Assembly (NCBI GenBank): GCA_965207755.1
Contig: OZ242297.1
Coordinates: 3,038,001 to 3,102,000 of the forward strand
Reading direction: 5' to 3'
Source of the DNA: Aldehydirespirator sp028819505
Lineage (GTDB): Bacteria; Actinomycetota; Acidimicrobiia; Acidimicrobiales; Aldehydirespiratoraceae
Length of the DNA: 64,000 nt
Positions 31,283 to 39,667 of this stretch are shown one piece after another. The notes under the pieces are model-generated. The model saw nothing but the letters and a program-made list of their open reading frames with translations. It was not told the origin of the DNA and did no database searches. The translations under genes and the position numbers were made by a program. Within the stretch, counting starts at the first letter, position 1; every line of letters starts with the position of its first letter.

Positions 31283-33241
31283 ATGGCAAGTTCGTCCCCC
31301 CGGAAGCCCGCGGCAGTGCTGGCTGCCCTGGCCCTGATCGCCGCGACCGCGGCGCTGGTGTCGCCGGCCGGCGCGCAGGAGACGCCGGTGCCCATCAGCG
31401 CCGACACCTTCTCGCTCACCATCCTCCACAACAACGACGGCGAGTCGAAGCTGCTGCCCGACGAGGACGCCGGCTTTCCCGGTGTGGCCCGCTTCGCCAC
31501 GCAGATGAAGGAGCTGCAGGCCGCGGCCGCCGACTCCGGGGTGGTCACCCTCACCTCGGGCGACAACTTCCTGGCCTCCCAGGAACTGAACGTCTCGCTG
31601 TCCCGCGAGGGCGCCCTCTACGACTCGATCGCGCTCAGCGGCCTGTACGACGCGATGGCGCTGGGCAACCACGACTTCGACCTGGGCCCGGAGGTGACGG
31701 CCCGGTTCATCGAGGGGTTCGACCCGGCGGTGCCTTTCCTGTCGGCCAACGCCGACTTCTCCGGCGAGCCCGTGCTGCAGGCGCTGGTCGACTCCGGCGT
31801 GCTGGCCGGCAGCGCCGTCGTGGAGACCGGCGGGCAGCAGGTCGGCGTGATCGGCGCGGTCACTCCCCTGCTCCGCAACATCTCGACGCCGCGCAACGTG
31901 GCGATCTCCGGCGTGCTGGCCGCGGTGCAGGCCGAGGTCGGGTCGCTGACCGAAGCCGGAGTCGACAAGATCATCCTGGTCAGCCACCTCCAGGGGGTGT
32001 CCGAGGAGGTCGCGCTGGTGGCCGACCTGGCCGGAGTGGACGTGGTCATCGCCGGCGGCGGCGACGACCTGCTGCGCAACGAGGGCGACACCTGCATGCC
32101 CGACGACGAGCCGGCCGGCCCCTACCCGATGCTGGTGGCCGACTCGACCGGCACCGACGTGCCGGTGATCACCGCGCCCGGCGGCTACCGCTGCATCGGC
32201 GCGCTGACCGTTGTCTTCGACGGCAACGGCAGCATCGTCAGCCATTCGGGCCGCTCCGTCGGCGTGAGTTTCGCGACAACGCCCGATCCGGCAGTCCAGT
32301 CGAGCGTCATCGAGCCCCTGGCCGCGGCCGTGGCTGAGATCGACGCCGACGTGATCGGCACCAGCGAGGTCGACCTGGACGGGCGACGGGCCAGCGTGCG
32401 CACCGGCTCCTCCAACCAGGGCAACCTGCACGCCGACGCCCTGCGGGCGACCGCGGCCAACCTGGCCGCGGACTTCGGCACGCCGATGCCTGATGTCGCC
32501 ATCCAGAACGGCGGCGGGATCCGAAACGACGCCGTGATCCCGGCCGGGCCGATCACCGCCGGCGACACCTGGGACATCGCCCCGTTCCGCAACTTCGTGG
32601 TGGTGGGCGAGGTCTCCCGCGAGACCTTCCATGTGCTGCTGGAGCAGGCCGTGGACCGGATCCCGGGCGCCGGGGGCCAGTTCCCGCAGGTCTCGGGGTT
32701 CACCTTCAGCTACGACCCGTCGGCGCCGGCCCGCGAGACCGACCGGGCCGGCGACTGCTCGCTGGCCGGCGATCCGGGGTCGAGGATCCGCGACGTGACC
32801 CTCGACGACGGCACCGCCATCGTGCGCGACGGCGCGGTGGTGCCGGGCGGTCCGGTGGTGCTGGTCACCATCGACTTCCTGGCCAACGGCGGCGACTGCT
32901 ACCCGCTGGGCGACATCGAGTTCACCAAGCTGGGCGTCAGCTACCAGCAGGCCCTGGCCAACTACATCGCGGAGGATCTGGGCGGCACGATCACCGCCAC
33001 CGACTATCCCGAGGGCGGCGACGACCGCATCGTTGCGGTGGAGGCCGAGCCCGAGCCGGTCACGGTCACCGTCAAGCGGGGCGACAGCCTCTGGCGGATC
33101 GCCCGGATCCACCTCGGCTCGGGCGACCGCTGGCGCGAGATCTTCGACCTCAACCGGGGCCGGGTGCAGGCCGACGGCCGCAGCCTGCGCAACCCGGACC
33201 TGATCCTGATCGGCTGGGTGCTGGAGCTGCCTGCCGGCTAG
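31283..33241 (+). CDS. Secreted 5'-nucleotidase/metallophosphoesterase with C-terminal LysM domain
   Basis: This 652-residue exported protein has signal peptide MASSSPRKPAAVLAALALIA...AGAQE. A calcineurin-like metallophosphatase domain (about 42-330) has LTILHNNDGE (Asp-x-His variant NND), TSGDNFLAS, MALGNHDFDLG and LVSHLQG. The 5'-nucleotidase C-terminal domain (about 355-560) has GNLHADALRA and IQNGGGIRNDA. A LysM module (about 600-652: VTVKRGDSLWRIARIHLGSG) follows. The protein would strip phosphate from nucleotides outside the cell while bound to peptidoglycan. The first metal motif usually reads NDxH; here it is NND. A strong GAGGAGG lies before the ATG. Confidence 0.9.
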   Translation: MASSSPRKPAAVLAALALIAATAALVSPAGAQETPVPISADTFSLTILHNNDGESKLLPDEDAGFPGVARFATQMKELQAAAADSGVVTLTSGDNFLASQELNVSLSREGALYDSIALSGLYDAMALGNHDFDLGPEVTARFIEGFDPAVPFLSANADFSGEPVLQALVDSGVLAGSAVVETGGQQVGVIGAVTPLLRNISTPRNVAISGVLAAVQAEVGSLTEAGVDKIILVSHLQGVSEEVALVADLAGVDVVIAGGGDDLLRNEGDTCMPDDEPAGPYPMLVADSTGTDVPVITAPGGYRCIGALTVVFDGNGSIVSHSGRSVGVSFATTPDPAVQSSVIEPLAAAVAEIDADVIGTSEVDLDGRRASVRTGSSNQGNLHADALRATAANLAADFGTPMPDVAIQNGGGIRNDAVIPAGPITAGDTWDIAPFRNFVVVGEVSRETFHVLLEQAVDRIPGAGGQFPQVSGFTFSYDPSAPARETDRAGDCSLAGDPGSRIRDVTLDDGTAIVRDGAVVPGGPVVLVTIDFLANGGDCYPLGDIEFTKLGVSYQQALANYIAEDLGGTITATDYPEGGDDRIVAVEAEPEPVTVTVKRGDSLWRIARIHLGSGDRWREIFDLNRGRVQADGRSLRNPDLILIGWVLELPAG

Positions 33242-33253
33242 ACCTCAGCCTGA

Positions 33254-33291
33254 ACGCCTGCGGTCCGGCTCCCGGGCCGGGCTGCAGGCGT
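33254..33291. terminator. Bidirectional terminator-like hairpin between convergent genes
   Basis: ACGCCTGC (33254-33261) pairs perfectly with GCAGGCGT (33284-33291), with a further CCGG/CCGG stem inside. It lies between the nucleotidase stop and the xsc stop and overlaps the latter. There is no long T-run on either side. Confidence 0.6.
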
Positions 33292-35057
33292 CAGGTGTAG
33301 TCCCGGTACTTCTCCAGGTAGCGGACAGGGCGGCTGAGGGCGTCCTTGCGGAACGGGTCGCCCAGTTCCTTGGTACACATGGCCTCGATGACGGTTGTGC
33401 GTCCCCCGTTCATCTGGGCGTCGACGGCCGCTGTCAGCGCCGGCCCGACGTCCTCTAGCTGGTGGACCCGCACGCCGTCGGCGCCCATGGCCCGGGCCAC
33501 CTCCGACCAGTCCTCGCCCCCGTCGAGCTCGCCGGCCACGAAGCGCCGGCCGTAGAAGTCGACCTGGTTCTTCTTCTCGGCGCCCCACTGGCGGTTGTGG
33601 AACACCACCGCGGTGACCGGGATGTCGTGGCGCACCGCGGTCATGGTCTCCACCATGCTCATGGCCCAGGCCCCGTCGCCGGCGTAGGCCACCGCGGGGC
33701 GGTCGGGAGCGGCCTTCTTGGCCCCGATGACGGTGGGCAGGGCGTAGCCGCAGTTGCCCCAGCTCATGGCGGCGAAGAACGACCGGGGCTCCTCGAAGCG
33801 CAGGTAGCTGTTGGCCACCGAGTTGATGTTGCCGATGTCGGTGGACACCATCACCCGCTCCGGCATCGCCCTCTCGAGCTCGCGCAGCACCTGGCGGGGG
33901 TGCATCCAGTCGTCGGGGGAGGCCGCGGCCTGCTTGATCATGTCCACGCTGAAGTCGTCGGTCTCCTCGGTCCAGTCGTCGAGCTCGGCCTCCCATCCGG
34001 CCTTCTCCGCGGCGATGTCAGCGGCCCGCTGCACCCGGCCGGCGTCGCAGGCGAGTTCCCGGCCCGCCAGCCTCGTGCTCAGCGCGGCCGCGGCCGCGCC
34101 GGCGTCGCCGCAGATGCCCACGTCTATGCGCTTGACCAGTCCGAGCATCTTGGCGTCGGCGTCCACCTGGATGACCTTGGCGCCGGCGGGCCAGTAGTCG
34201 AGGCCGTGCTGGGGCAGGGTGCCGAACGGCCCGAGACGGGTGCCGAGCGCCAGCACCACGTCGGCCCGCGAGATGAGGCGCATAGCCGCCTTGGAGCCCT
34301 GGTACCCGAGCGGCCCGCACCACAGGGGATGCGAAGCCGGGAACGAGTCGTTGTGCAGGTAGCTGTTCACCACCGGGCACCCCAGGCGCTCGGCCAGCGC
34401 GACCGTGGCTGCCATGGCGTCGCCCATCACCACCCCGCCTCCTGAGATCATCACCGGGAAGGCGGCACCGGCCAGCAGCTCGGCCGCCTCGTCGAGGGTG
34501 CGATCCCCGCCGGGGCCGCGGTCGAGGCGCTGGGGCTGCGGAATGTCCACGTCGATGTCGCCGTAGAAGCGGTCCCGGGGGATGTTGAGCTGGGTGGGGC
34601 CCAGCTCCGACAGGGCCCGGTCGAAGCATCGGGCCGTGAGCTCGGCCATGCGGTGCTCGTTGTTGACGTGGCCCTGGTACTTGGTGAACTCCTCGAACAT
34701 GGGCAGCTGGTTGGCCTCCTGGAAGCCGCCGAGGCCTATGCCCATGGTTCCGGCCTCGGGGGTGACGATCACTACCGGGCTGTGGGCCCAGTAGGCCGCC
34801 GCGATGGCGGTCACGCAGTTGGAGATGCCGGGGCCGTTCTGGCCGATCACCACTCCGTGGCGGCCCGACACCCGCGAGAAGCCGTCGGCCATGTGGGCCG
34901 CGCCCTGCTCATGCACCACCGGCACCAGCTCGATGCCGGCCGGCTCGAAGATGTCCATGGCGTCCATGAAGGCGCTGCCCATGATTCCGAAGATGGTGTC
35001 GACGCCGTGGGCCACCATCGTCTCCACGAACGCCTCGCTGGGGGTCATGCGGGTCAT
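33291..35057 (-). CDS. xsc: Sulfoacetaldehyde acetyltransferase
   Basis: This 588-residue thiamine-diphosphate enzyme of the acetolactate-synthase superfamily has the Xsc-type opening EAFVETMVAHGVDTIFGIMG and EQGAAHMADGFSRVSGRHGV, GQNGPGISNCVTAIAAAYWA, QLNIPRDRFYGDIDVDIP, and the ThDP motif YAGDGAWAMSMVE...FHNRQWGAEKKNQ (GDG...N). Xsc converts sulfoacetaldehyde and phosphate to acetyl phosphate and sulfite, the last step of taurine, isethionate or sulfoacetate use. No phosphotransacetylase or sulfite exporter is adjacent. The upstream 35058-35280 gap contains a family 2 hairpin and presumably the promoter. Confidence 0.9.
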   Translation of the reverse strand: MTRMTPSEAFVETMVAHGVDTIFGIMGSAFMDAMDIFEPAGIELVPVVHEQGAAHMADGFSRVSGRHGVVIGQNGPGISNCVTAIAAAYWAHSPVVIVTPEAGTMGIGLGGFQEANQLPMFEEFTKYQGHVNNEHRMAELTARCFDRALSELGPTQLNIPRDRFYGDIDVDIPQPQRLDRGPGGDRTLDEAAELLAGAAFPVMISGGGVVMGDAMAATVALAERLGCPVVNSYLHNDSFPASHPLWCGPLGYQGSKAAMRLISRADVVLALGTRLGPFGTLPQHGLDYWPAGAKVIQVDADAKMLGLVKRIDVGICGDAGAAAAALSTRLAGRELACDAGRVQRAADIAAEKAGWEAELDDWTEETDDFSVDMIKQAAASPDDWMHPRQVLRELERAMPERVMVSTDIGNINSVANSYLRFEEPRSFFAAMSWGNCGYALPTVIGAKKAAPDRPAVAYAGDGAWAMSMVETMTAVRHDIPVTAVVFHNRQWGAEKKNQVDFYGRRFVAGELDGGEDWSEVARAMGADGVRVHQLEDVGPALTAAVDAQMNGGRTTVIEAMCTKELGDPFRKDALSRPVRYLEKYRDYT

Positions 35058-35161
35058 CTCTGGGTCCCTCCGTCAGCGGCGATTTGTTGCGCCCGGCGCG
35101 CTCCGGGCAAGCTGTTAGAGCCTATAACAGATCTTGTAGACACCGCTCGCCCCCAGCGGTT

Positions 35162-35207
35162 TCTCGGGTGACTTCTGTGTCGTGGAGGCACCGTTTCTCA
35201 CCCGAGA
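35162..35207 (-). repeat. 46-nt hairpin element, family 2, downstream of copA
   Basis: Arms TCTCGGGTGA (35162-35171) and TCACCCGAGA (35198-35207) are perfect complements. Its reverse complement matches 38711-38756 at 43 of 46 positions. It lies about 75 bp past the copA stop, in the same sense relative to copA as the second copy is to hisC. Confidence 0.85.
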
Positions 35208-35280
35208 TTCTCGCCACGGCCGCACTCCGCCAGTATGCGGGAAAGTTCGGGCGTGCCCGGCCGATCGGCTCGTCGCCGGA

Positions 35281-37428
35281 TCAGGCTCTGAGGGAGCGGA
35301 AGCGGCGCAGGCGCAGGCTGTTGCTCACCACGAACAGCGACGACAGGCCCATGGCGGCCGCGGCAGCCATCGGGCTCAGCACGCCGGTGGCGGCCAGGGG
35401 GATGGCAGCCACGTTGTAGGCGAACGCCCAGAACAGGTTGACCTTGATGGTGGCCAGCGTGCGCCGCGACAGGGCGATGGCGTCGGGCACCGCCCGCAGG
35501 TCGCCGCCCACGACGGTGAGATCGGAGGCTTCTATCGCCACGTCCGTTCCGGTGCCGACCGCGATGCCGAGATCAGCCTGCGCCAGCGCCGGGGCGTCGT
35601 TGATCCCGTCGCCCACCATCGCCACTCGCTTGCCCGCTTCCTGGAGCCGCACCACCGCGCCCGCCTTGTCGGCGGGAAGCACCTCGGCGGTCACGTCGCG
35701 CACGCCGATGGCGTCGCCGACGGAACGAGCGGTGCGGCGGTTGTCGCCGGTAATCAGCGACACCTCCAGGCCCATCTCCGTCATCTGCTGTACGGCCTGC
35801 CGGGACGTGGCCTTGACCGTGTCGGCCAGCGCGATGACGGCCTCCGCGACCGCCCCCCGGCCGACCAGGACCCCGGTGTGCCCGGCGGCCTCGCCTCTGG
35901 CCAGAGCCTCCTCAAGCTCGTCCGGGATCTCCTCGAAGAGCGGTCGCCGCCCCGCCCGGACCTCGGCACCGTCCACCCGGCCGACCACGCCCAGGCCGGG
36001 ACGGTTCGAGAAGTCGGTGACGGTGCGGTTCGACGGCCAGCGCCGGGCGATCGCCGATCCGACGGGATGCTCCGAGCGCGATTCCAGCGCCCCGGCCAGC
36101 AGCCCCATGGCCGTGGCGTCCAACCCCGATACGGCCACGGTGTCCACCACCTCGAGGCGACCCTCGGTCACGGTGCCGGTCTTGTCGAGGATCACGGCAT
36201 CCACCCGGCGGGTGTCCTCTAGCACCTCTGCGCCCTTGATGATCACGCCGAACTGGGCGCCGCGGCCCGTCCCGACCATCACGGCCAGCGGGGTGGCCAA
36301 CCCCAGCGCGCAGGGGCACGAGATGATCAGCACCGCCACCGCCGCGGTGAAGGCCTCGGAGGCAGCCGATCCGACCAGGAACCAGACCCCGAGCGTGGCC
36401 ACGGCAAGCACAATCACAACCGGCACGAACACGCCGGCCACCCGGTCGGCCAGCCGCTGCACCGCGGCCCGGCCGCCCTGGGCCTCGTCCACCAGGCGCA
36501 CGATCTGGGCCAGAGCAGTGTCGGCCCCGACCCTGGTGGCCTCCACCTCCAGGGTGCCGTCGGCGTTGACGGTCGCTCCGATCACCTCGTCGCCCGGTGA
36601 CACCTCCAAGGGGACGGGCTCGCCGGTCACCATCGACATGTCCACCGCCGAGGCGCCGCTCACCACCACGCCGTCGGTGGCGATCCGCTCGCCGGGGCGG
36701 ACGACGAAGACCATCCCCACGGCAAGGTCCTCAGCGGGTATCTCGGTGCCGTCGGTGAGGCGGGCGGTGGAGGCGCTCAACCGGGCCAGTGCCCTCACCG
36801 CCTCGCCCGAGCGGCGTGTCGCCCGAGCCTCCAGCCACTTGCCCAGGACCACCAGGGCGACGATCACGGCGCCCGTCTCGAAGTAAACGTGGCCGCCGTC
36901 GACTCCGGCCACCAGCACCACAGTCGACCAGACCCACGCCGCGGTGGTGCCCAGCGACACCAACGTGTCCATGGTCGCAGCCCGGTGGCGGAGGTTGCGC
37001 AGCGCAGCCCGGTGGAAGCCCCATCCCGAGCCGAATATGACCACCGCGGAGGCCACCAGCGCAGCCCAGCGCCAGCCGTCGAAGCGCAGCGGCGACAGCA
37101 TCGAAACGGCCATCACCGGCACACCCAGCACCACCGCTCCCACTAGCCGCCGGCGCAGGGCGGCGACGCGCCGCAGTTCGGCCTCGTCATGGGATTCCGG
37201 CCGCTCCGGCGCGGAGTAGCCCGCCTGCTGGATGGTCCGGCGCAGGACGGCATCATCGGTGCTGCCGTCGTGGAGGACGGTGGCCCGGCCCGACGCGAAG
37301 TTCACCCGCGCGTCGACCACGCCCTCAGCGGCGCCCAGCGCGCTCTCAACGCGGGCGGCGCAGGCGCCGCAGGTCATGCCGTCCACCCGGATGTCGGTCC
37401 GGACCTTCATCGACGACCCGGTTCCCAT
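35281..37428 (-). CDS. copA: Copper-translocating P1B-type ATPase CopA
   Basis: This 715-residue Cu+ export ATPase has one N-terminal HMA domain with GMTCGACAARVE (about 17-28), eight expected membrane helices, the ion-binding SCPCALG, phosphorylation site DKTGTVTEG, HP motif SEHPVG, nucleotide site GDNRRT and hinge MVGDGINDAPAL. Further metal residues are seen in NLFWAFAYNVAAIPLA (Tyr-Asn) and MGLSSLFVVSNSL (Met-x2-Ser-Ser). I chose ATG at 37428; ATG at 37410 is also possible. No metal-responsive regulator is adjacent. A family 2 hairpin lies downstream. It is divergent from the hisC-like gene. Confidence 0.95.
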   Translation of the reverse strand: MGTGSSMKVRTDIRVDGMTCGACAARVESALGAAEGVVDARVNFASGRATVLHDGSTDDAVLRRTIQQAGYSAPERPESHDEAELRRVAALRRRLVGAVVLGVPVMAVSMLSPLRFDGWRWAALVASAVVIFGSGWGFHRAALRNLRHRAATMDTLVSLGTTAAWVWSTVVLVAGVDGGHVYFETGAVIVALVVLGKWLEARATRRSGEAVRALARLSASTARLTDGTEIPAEDLAVGMVFVVRPGERIATDGVVVSGASAVDMSMVTGEPVPLEVSPGDEVIGATVNADGTLEVEATRVGADTALAQIVRLVDEAQGGRAAVQRLADRVAGVFVPVVIVLAVATLGVWFLVGSAASEAFTAAVAVLIISCPCALGLATPLAVMVGTGRGAQFGVIIKGAEVLEDTRRVDAVILDKTGTVTEGRLEVVDTVAVSGLDATAMGLLAGALESRSEHPVGSAIARRWPSNRTVTDFSNRPGLGVVGRVDGAEVRAGRRPLFEEIPDELEEALARGEAAGHTGVLVGRGAVAEAVIALADTVKATSRQAVQQMTEMGLEVSLITGDNRRTARSVGDAIGVRDVTAEVLPADKAGAVVRLQEAGKRVAMVGDGINDAPALAQADLGIAVGTGTDVAIEASDLTVVGGDLRAVPDAIALSRRTLATIKVNLFWAFAYNVAAIPLAATGVLSPMAAAAAMGLSSLFVVSNSLRLRRFRSLRA

Positions 37429-37545
37429 GCGCTCAAGGGTACGCCCGACACCCTGCGGATATTCCCGCCCGGAGGCCGAGCGGTCAACGGCGCCCGAGAG
37501 CAGCGCTTGAGCGACCCTTCGGGCAGACTGGCAAGGATGGCAAGG

Positions 37546-38670
37546 ATGTCGTCGTCCGAATCGCGTTTCGCGGTCGCGGTGGGGCGGGTGCGGCCCGCGG
37601 TGGACGCCCTTCCCGCGTACAAGCCGGGCAAGGCTGCCGAGCAGGCCGAGCGGGAGCACAACATCGCCGAGGCCATCAAGCTGGCCTCCAACGAGAACCC
37701 CTACCCTCCCCCGACCGCGGTGGTCGAAGCGGTGGCCGCAGCCTGTCGCGGCGGCAACATCTACTGCGACCACAGGGCCACGGCGGTGCGCGAGGCGCTG
37801 GCCGACCGGCTCGGGCTGGCCACAGGTCAGGTCACGGTCGGCGCGGGCTCGGTGGCGCTGCTCTATCAACTGGCCACGGCGTACGTCGACCCCGGCGACG
37901 AGGTGGTCACACCGTGGATCTCCTTCGAGGCCTACCCGATCTCGGTGCAGACCATGGGCGGGACCCTGGTGAAGGTGCCTCTGACAGCCGGCCACGCCTT
38001 CGACCTCGACGCGGTGGCTGCCGCCGTGACCGGGCGCACCAAGCTGGTGCTGCTGGCCACCCCCAACAACCCCACCGGCACAGCCGTGTCGACGGCCGCG
38101 GTGGAGAGGCTGGCCGAGAGCATCCCCGGCGACGCGGTGGTTCTGGTGGACGAGGCCTACCGCGAGTTCGCCGACCCTGCCCTGGGCGACCCGGTGGCCG
38201 ACCTGCTGCCCCGCTTCGACAACGTGGCCGTGGCCCGGACGTTCTCCAAGGCCTACGGGCTGGCCAGCCTGAGGGTGGGCTACGTGATGGCCCACCCCGA
38301 GATCGTGTCGGCCATAGACAAGTGCCTCATCCCCTTCAACGTCAACGGGCTGGCCCAGGCCGCGGCCCTGGCCGCGCTGGAAGACGGCGGCGCCGCCGCC
38401 GAGGCGCAGGCCAACATCGACGCCATCAAGGCCGAGCGGAGCCGGGTGGCGGCCGCGCTGGCCGCCGACGGCTGGGACATTCCCGACGCCCAGGCCAACT
38501 TCGTGTGGATGCAGCTGGGCGAGCGCACCGACGAGGTGTGCATCGCGCTGGAGCAGCGGGGCGTGGTGGTCCGCCCGTTCTCGGGGGTCGGCATCCGGGT
38601 CACCGTCGGCACCCCCGCCCAGAACGACCGCTTCCTGACCACCCTGGCCGAAGTGGCCCAGCCGGGCTGA
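37546..38670 (+). CDS. hisC: HisC-like aminotransferase (histidinol-phosphate or aromatic)
   Basis: This 374-residue PLP enzyme of fold type I has KLASNENPYPPPTAV (substrate-binding start), ATPNNPTGTAVS, LVDEAYREFAD and the Schiff-base Lys in TFSKAYGLASLRVGY. The Arg of GVGIRVTVGTPAQND binds the substrate carboxylate or phosphate. Actinobacterial paralogues (Pat) prefer aromatic amino acids, so HisC function in histidine synthesis is not certain without his neighbours. I chose ATG at 37546; ATG at 37537 is three codons earlier. A family 2 hairpin follows the stop. Confidence 0.88.
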   Translation: MSSSESRFAVAVGRVRPAVDALPAYKPGKAAEQAEREHNIAEAIKLASNENPYPPPTAVVEAVAAACRGGNIYCDHRATAVREALADRLGLATGQVTVGAGSVALLYQLATAYVDPGDEVVTPWISFEAYPISVQTMGGTLVKVPLTAGHAFDLDAVAAAVTGRTKLVLLATPNNPTGTAVSTAAVERLAESIPGDAVVLVDEAYREFADPALGDPVADLLPRFDNVAVARTFSKAYGLASLRVGYVMAHPEIVSAIDKCLIPFNVNGLAQAAALAALEDGGAAAEAQANIDAIKAERSRVAAALAADGWDIPDAQANFVWMQLGERTDEVCIALEQRGVVVRPFSGVGIRVTVGTPAQNDRFLTTLAEVAQPG

Positions 38671-38710
38671 TCCTCGAGCTTCGACACGCGTCGCGGCAGC
38701 CGCGGCAAGA

Positions 38711-38756
38711 TCTCGGGTGAGCAGCGGTGCCTCCACGACACACAAGTCACCCGAGA
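38711..38756 (+). repeat. 46-nt hairpin element, family 2, downstream of hisC
   Basis: Arms TCTCGGGTGA (38711-38720) and TCACCCGAGA (38747-38756) pair perfectly around a GTGCCTCCACGAC-containing loop. It lies 40 bp after the hisC stop. The 38671-38881 interval between convergent genes holds nothing else I recognise. Confidence 0.85.
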
Positions 38757-38881
38757 ATCTCGCTTCATCACCGACGGACGAACGAGGCTCAGCCCCGGAC
38801 GCGGCAACGCCTGAAGGCACATCGCCGCGCCACGGCGGGCGCAGACGCCTGATCCCGCCCTGACTCGCGGCCGCTCTGGGG

Positions 38882-39667
38882 TCAGATGTTGAGGAGAGGG
38901 CCGACCTCGCGGAGGCGGGCGCGCCGGATGCGGTAGTCGGGCACGGCCTGGGCGACCACCTCCCAGTACTCGGGCGTGTGGCCGCGGACGCGCAGGTGCG
39001 CGAGTTCGTGCGCGATCACGTAGTCGAGGAGGGCGGGCGGGGCCATGACAGCGCGCCAGTTGAACCGCAGCGTGCCGTCCGGGGCGCAACTCGCCCAGCG
39101 GCGGCGCTGGTCGCGGATGAGGACCGCCTTCGGCTGCACGCCGAGAAGGCTGGCGATGCGCTTCACGCGCGGCGGGAGCTTCTTCGAGGCACGGTCGCGG
39201 TACCACGCCTCGAATGCGGCCCGCACCTTCTCGAGCCGTTCCTCGCCCTGGAGAGAGCGGGGGACGTCGACGTCGAACTCCCAGTGATGGAACCTGACCG
39301 CGACCCTGGCGTCGTCGGTGGGATGCACGGTGAGGCGCACCGATCGGCCGAGGTAGGGAAGGGACTCGCCGCTCACGAACCGGCGAGGCGGTGCGCCCGC
39401 CGCGGCCGCGCCGTCGTGGCGGATGATCCAACCGGCACGGCGGCGCACAGTCTCCTCGACCTGCTCCGCAGGCGTGTCGACAGGCGCCGCCACCCTGACG
39501 ACACCGGGCGCATCGACGGTCAGCTCGATCGTCTTGCGTCGCCTCGGGCTGCGGACAACCTGGTACTCGATCCGGGCTTCGCCGAAGACGACCTCCCCCC
39601 GCTCAGTCACACCGCCCCCGAGATCACCGCCGAGGTCGCCGAAGACGACCTTCCCGCGCTCACTCAC
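38882..39667 (-). CDS. YgjP-like DUF45 metallopeptidase of the type I RM operon
   Basis: This 261-residue COG1451/YgjP-type predicted zinc peptidase has the metal site YVIAHELAHLRVRGHTPEYW (His-Glu-x2-His plus a third His) and RRWASCAPDGTLRFNWR. Genes of this family often accompany type I restriction operons; their role there is not settled. The GTG at 39667 overlaps the hsdR stop (GTGA). A second GTG at 39610 begins a repeated 10-codon segment (SERGKVVFGD versus TERGEVVFGE), so the N-terminus has been lengthened by 19 codons through tandem duplication. It is the last gene of the island operon. Confidence 0.88.
   Translation of the reverse strand: MSERGKVVFGDLGGDLGGGVTERGEVVFGEARIEYQVVRSPRRRKTIELTVDAPGVVRVAAPVDTPAEQVEETVRRRAGWIIRHDGAAAAGAPPRRFVSGESLPYLGRSVRLTVHPTDDARVAVRFHHWEFDVDVPRSLQGEERLEKVRAAFEAWYRDRASKKLPPRVKRIASLLGVQPKAVLIRDQRRRWASCAPDGTLRFNWRAVMAPPALLDYVIAHELAHLRVRGHTPEYWEVVAQAVPDYRIRRARLREVGPLLNI
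39581..39667. repeat. In-frame duplication of the metallopeptidase gene start
   Basis: Thirty bases at 39581-39610 recur at 39638-39667 with 27 identities and a 57-bp period. Both copies start with GTG on the minus strand. The duplication adds 19 codons and keeps the frame. Confidence 0.85.

Noticed and set aside
30941..33112. Long minus-strand open frame over the 5'-nucleotidase
   Set aside because: Antisense shadow rich in Asp/Gly/His/Val/Arg; the plus strand has signal peptide, metal motifs and LysM.
35281..38820. CopA as an 1179-residue fusion protein
   Set aside because: The N-terminal ~460 codons of that frame are antisense to the hisC-like gene; CopA has a normal start at 37428 or 37410 before its HMA domain.
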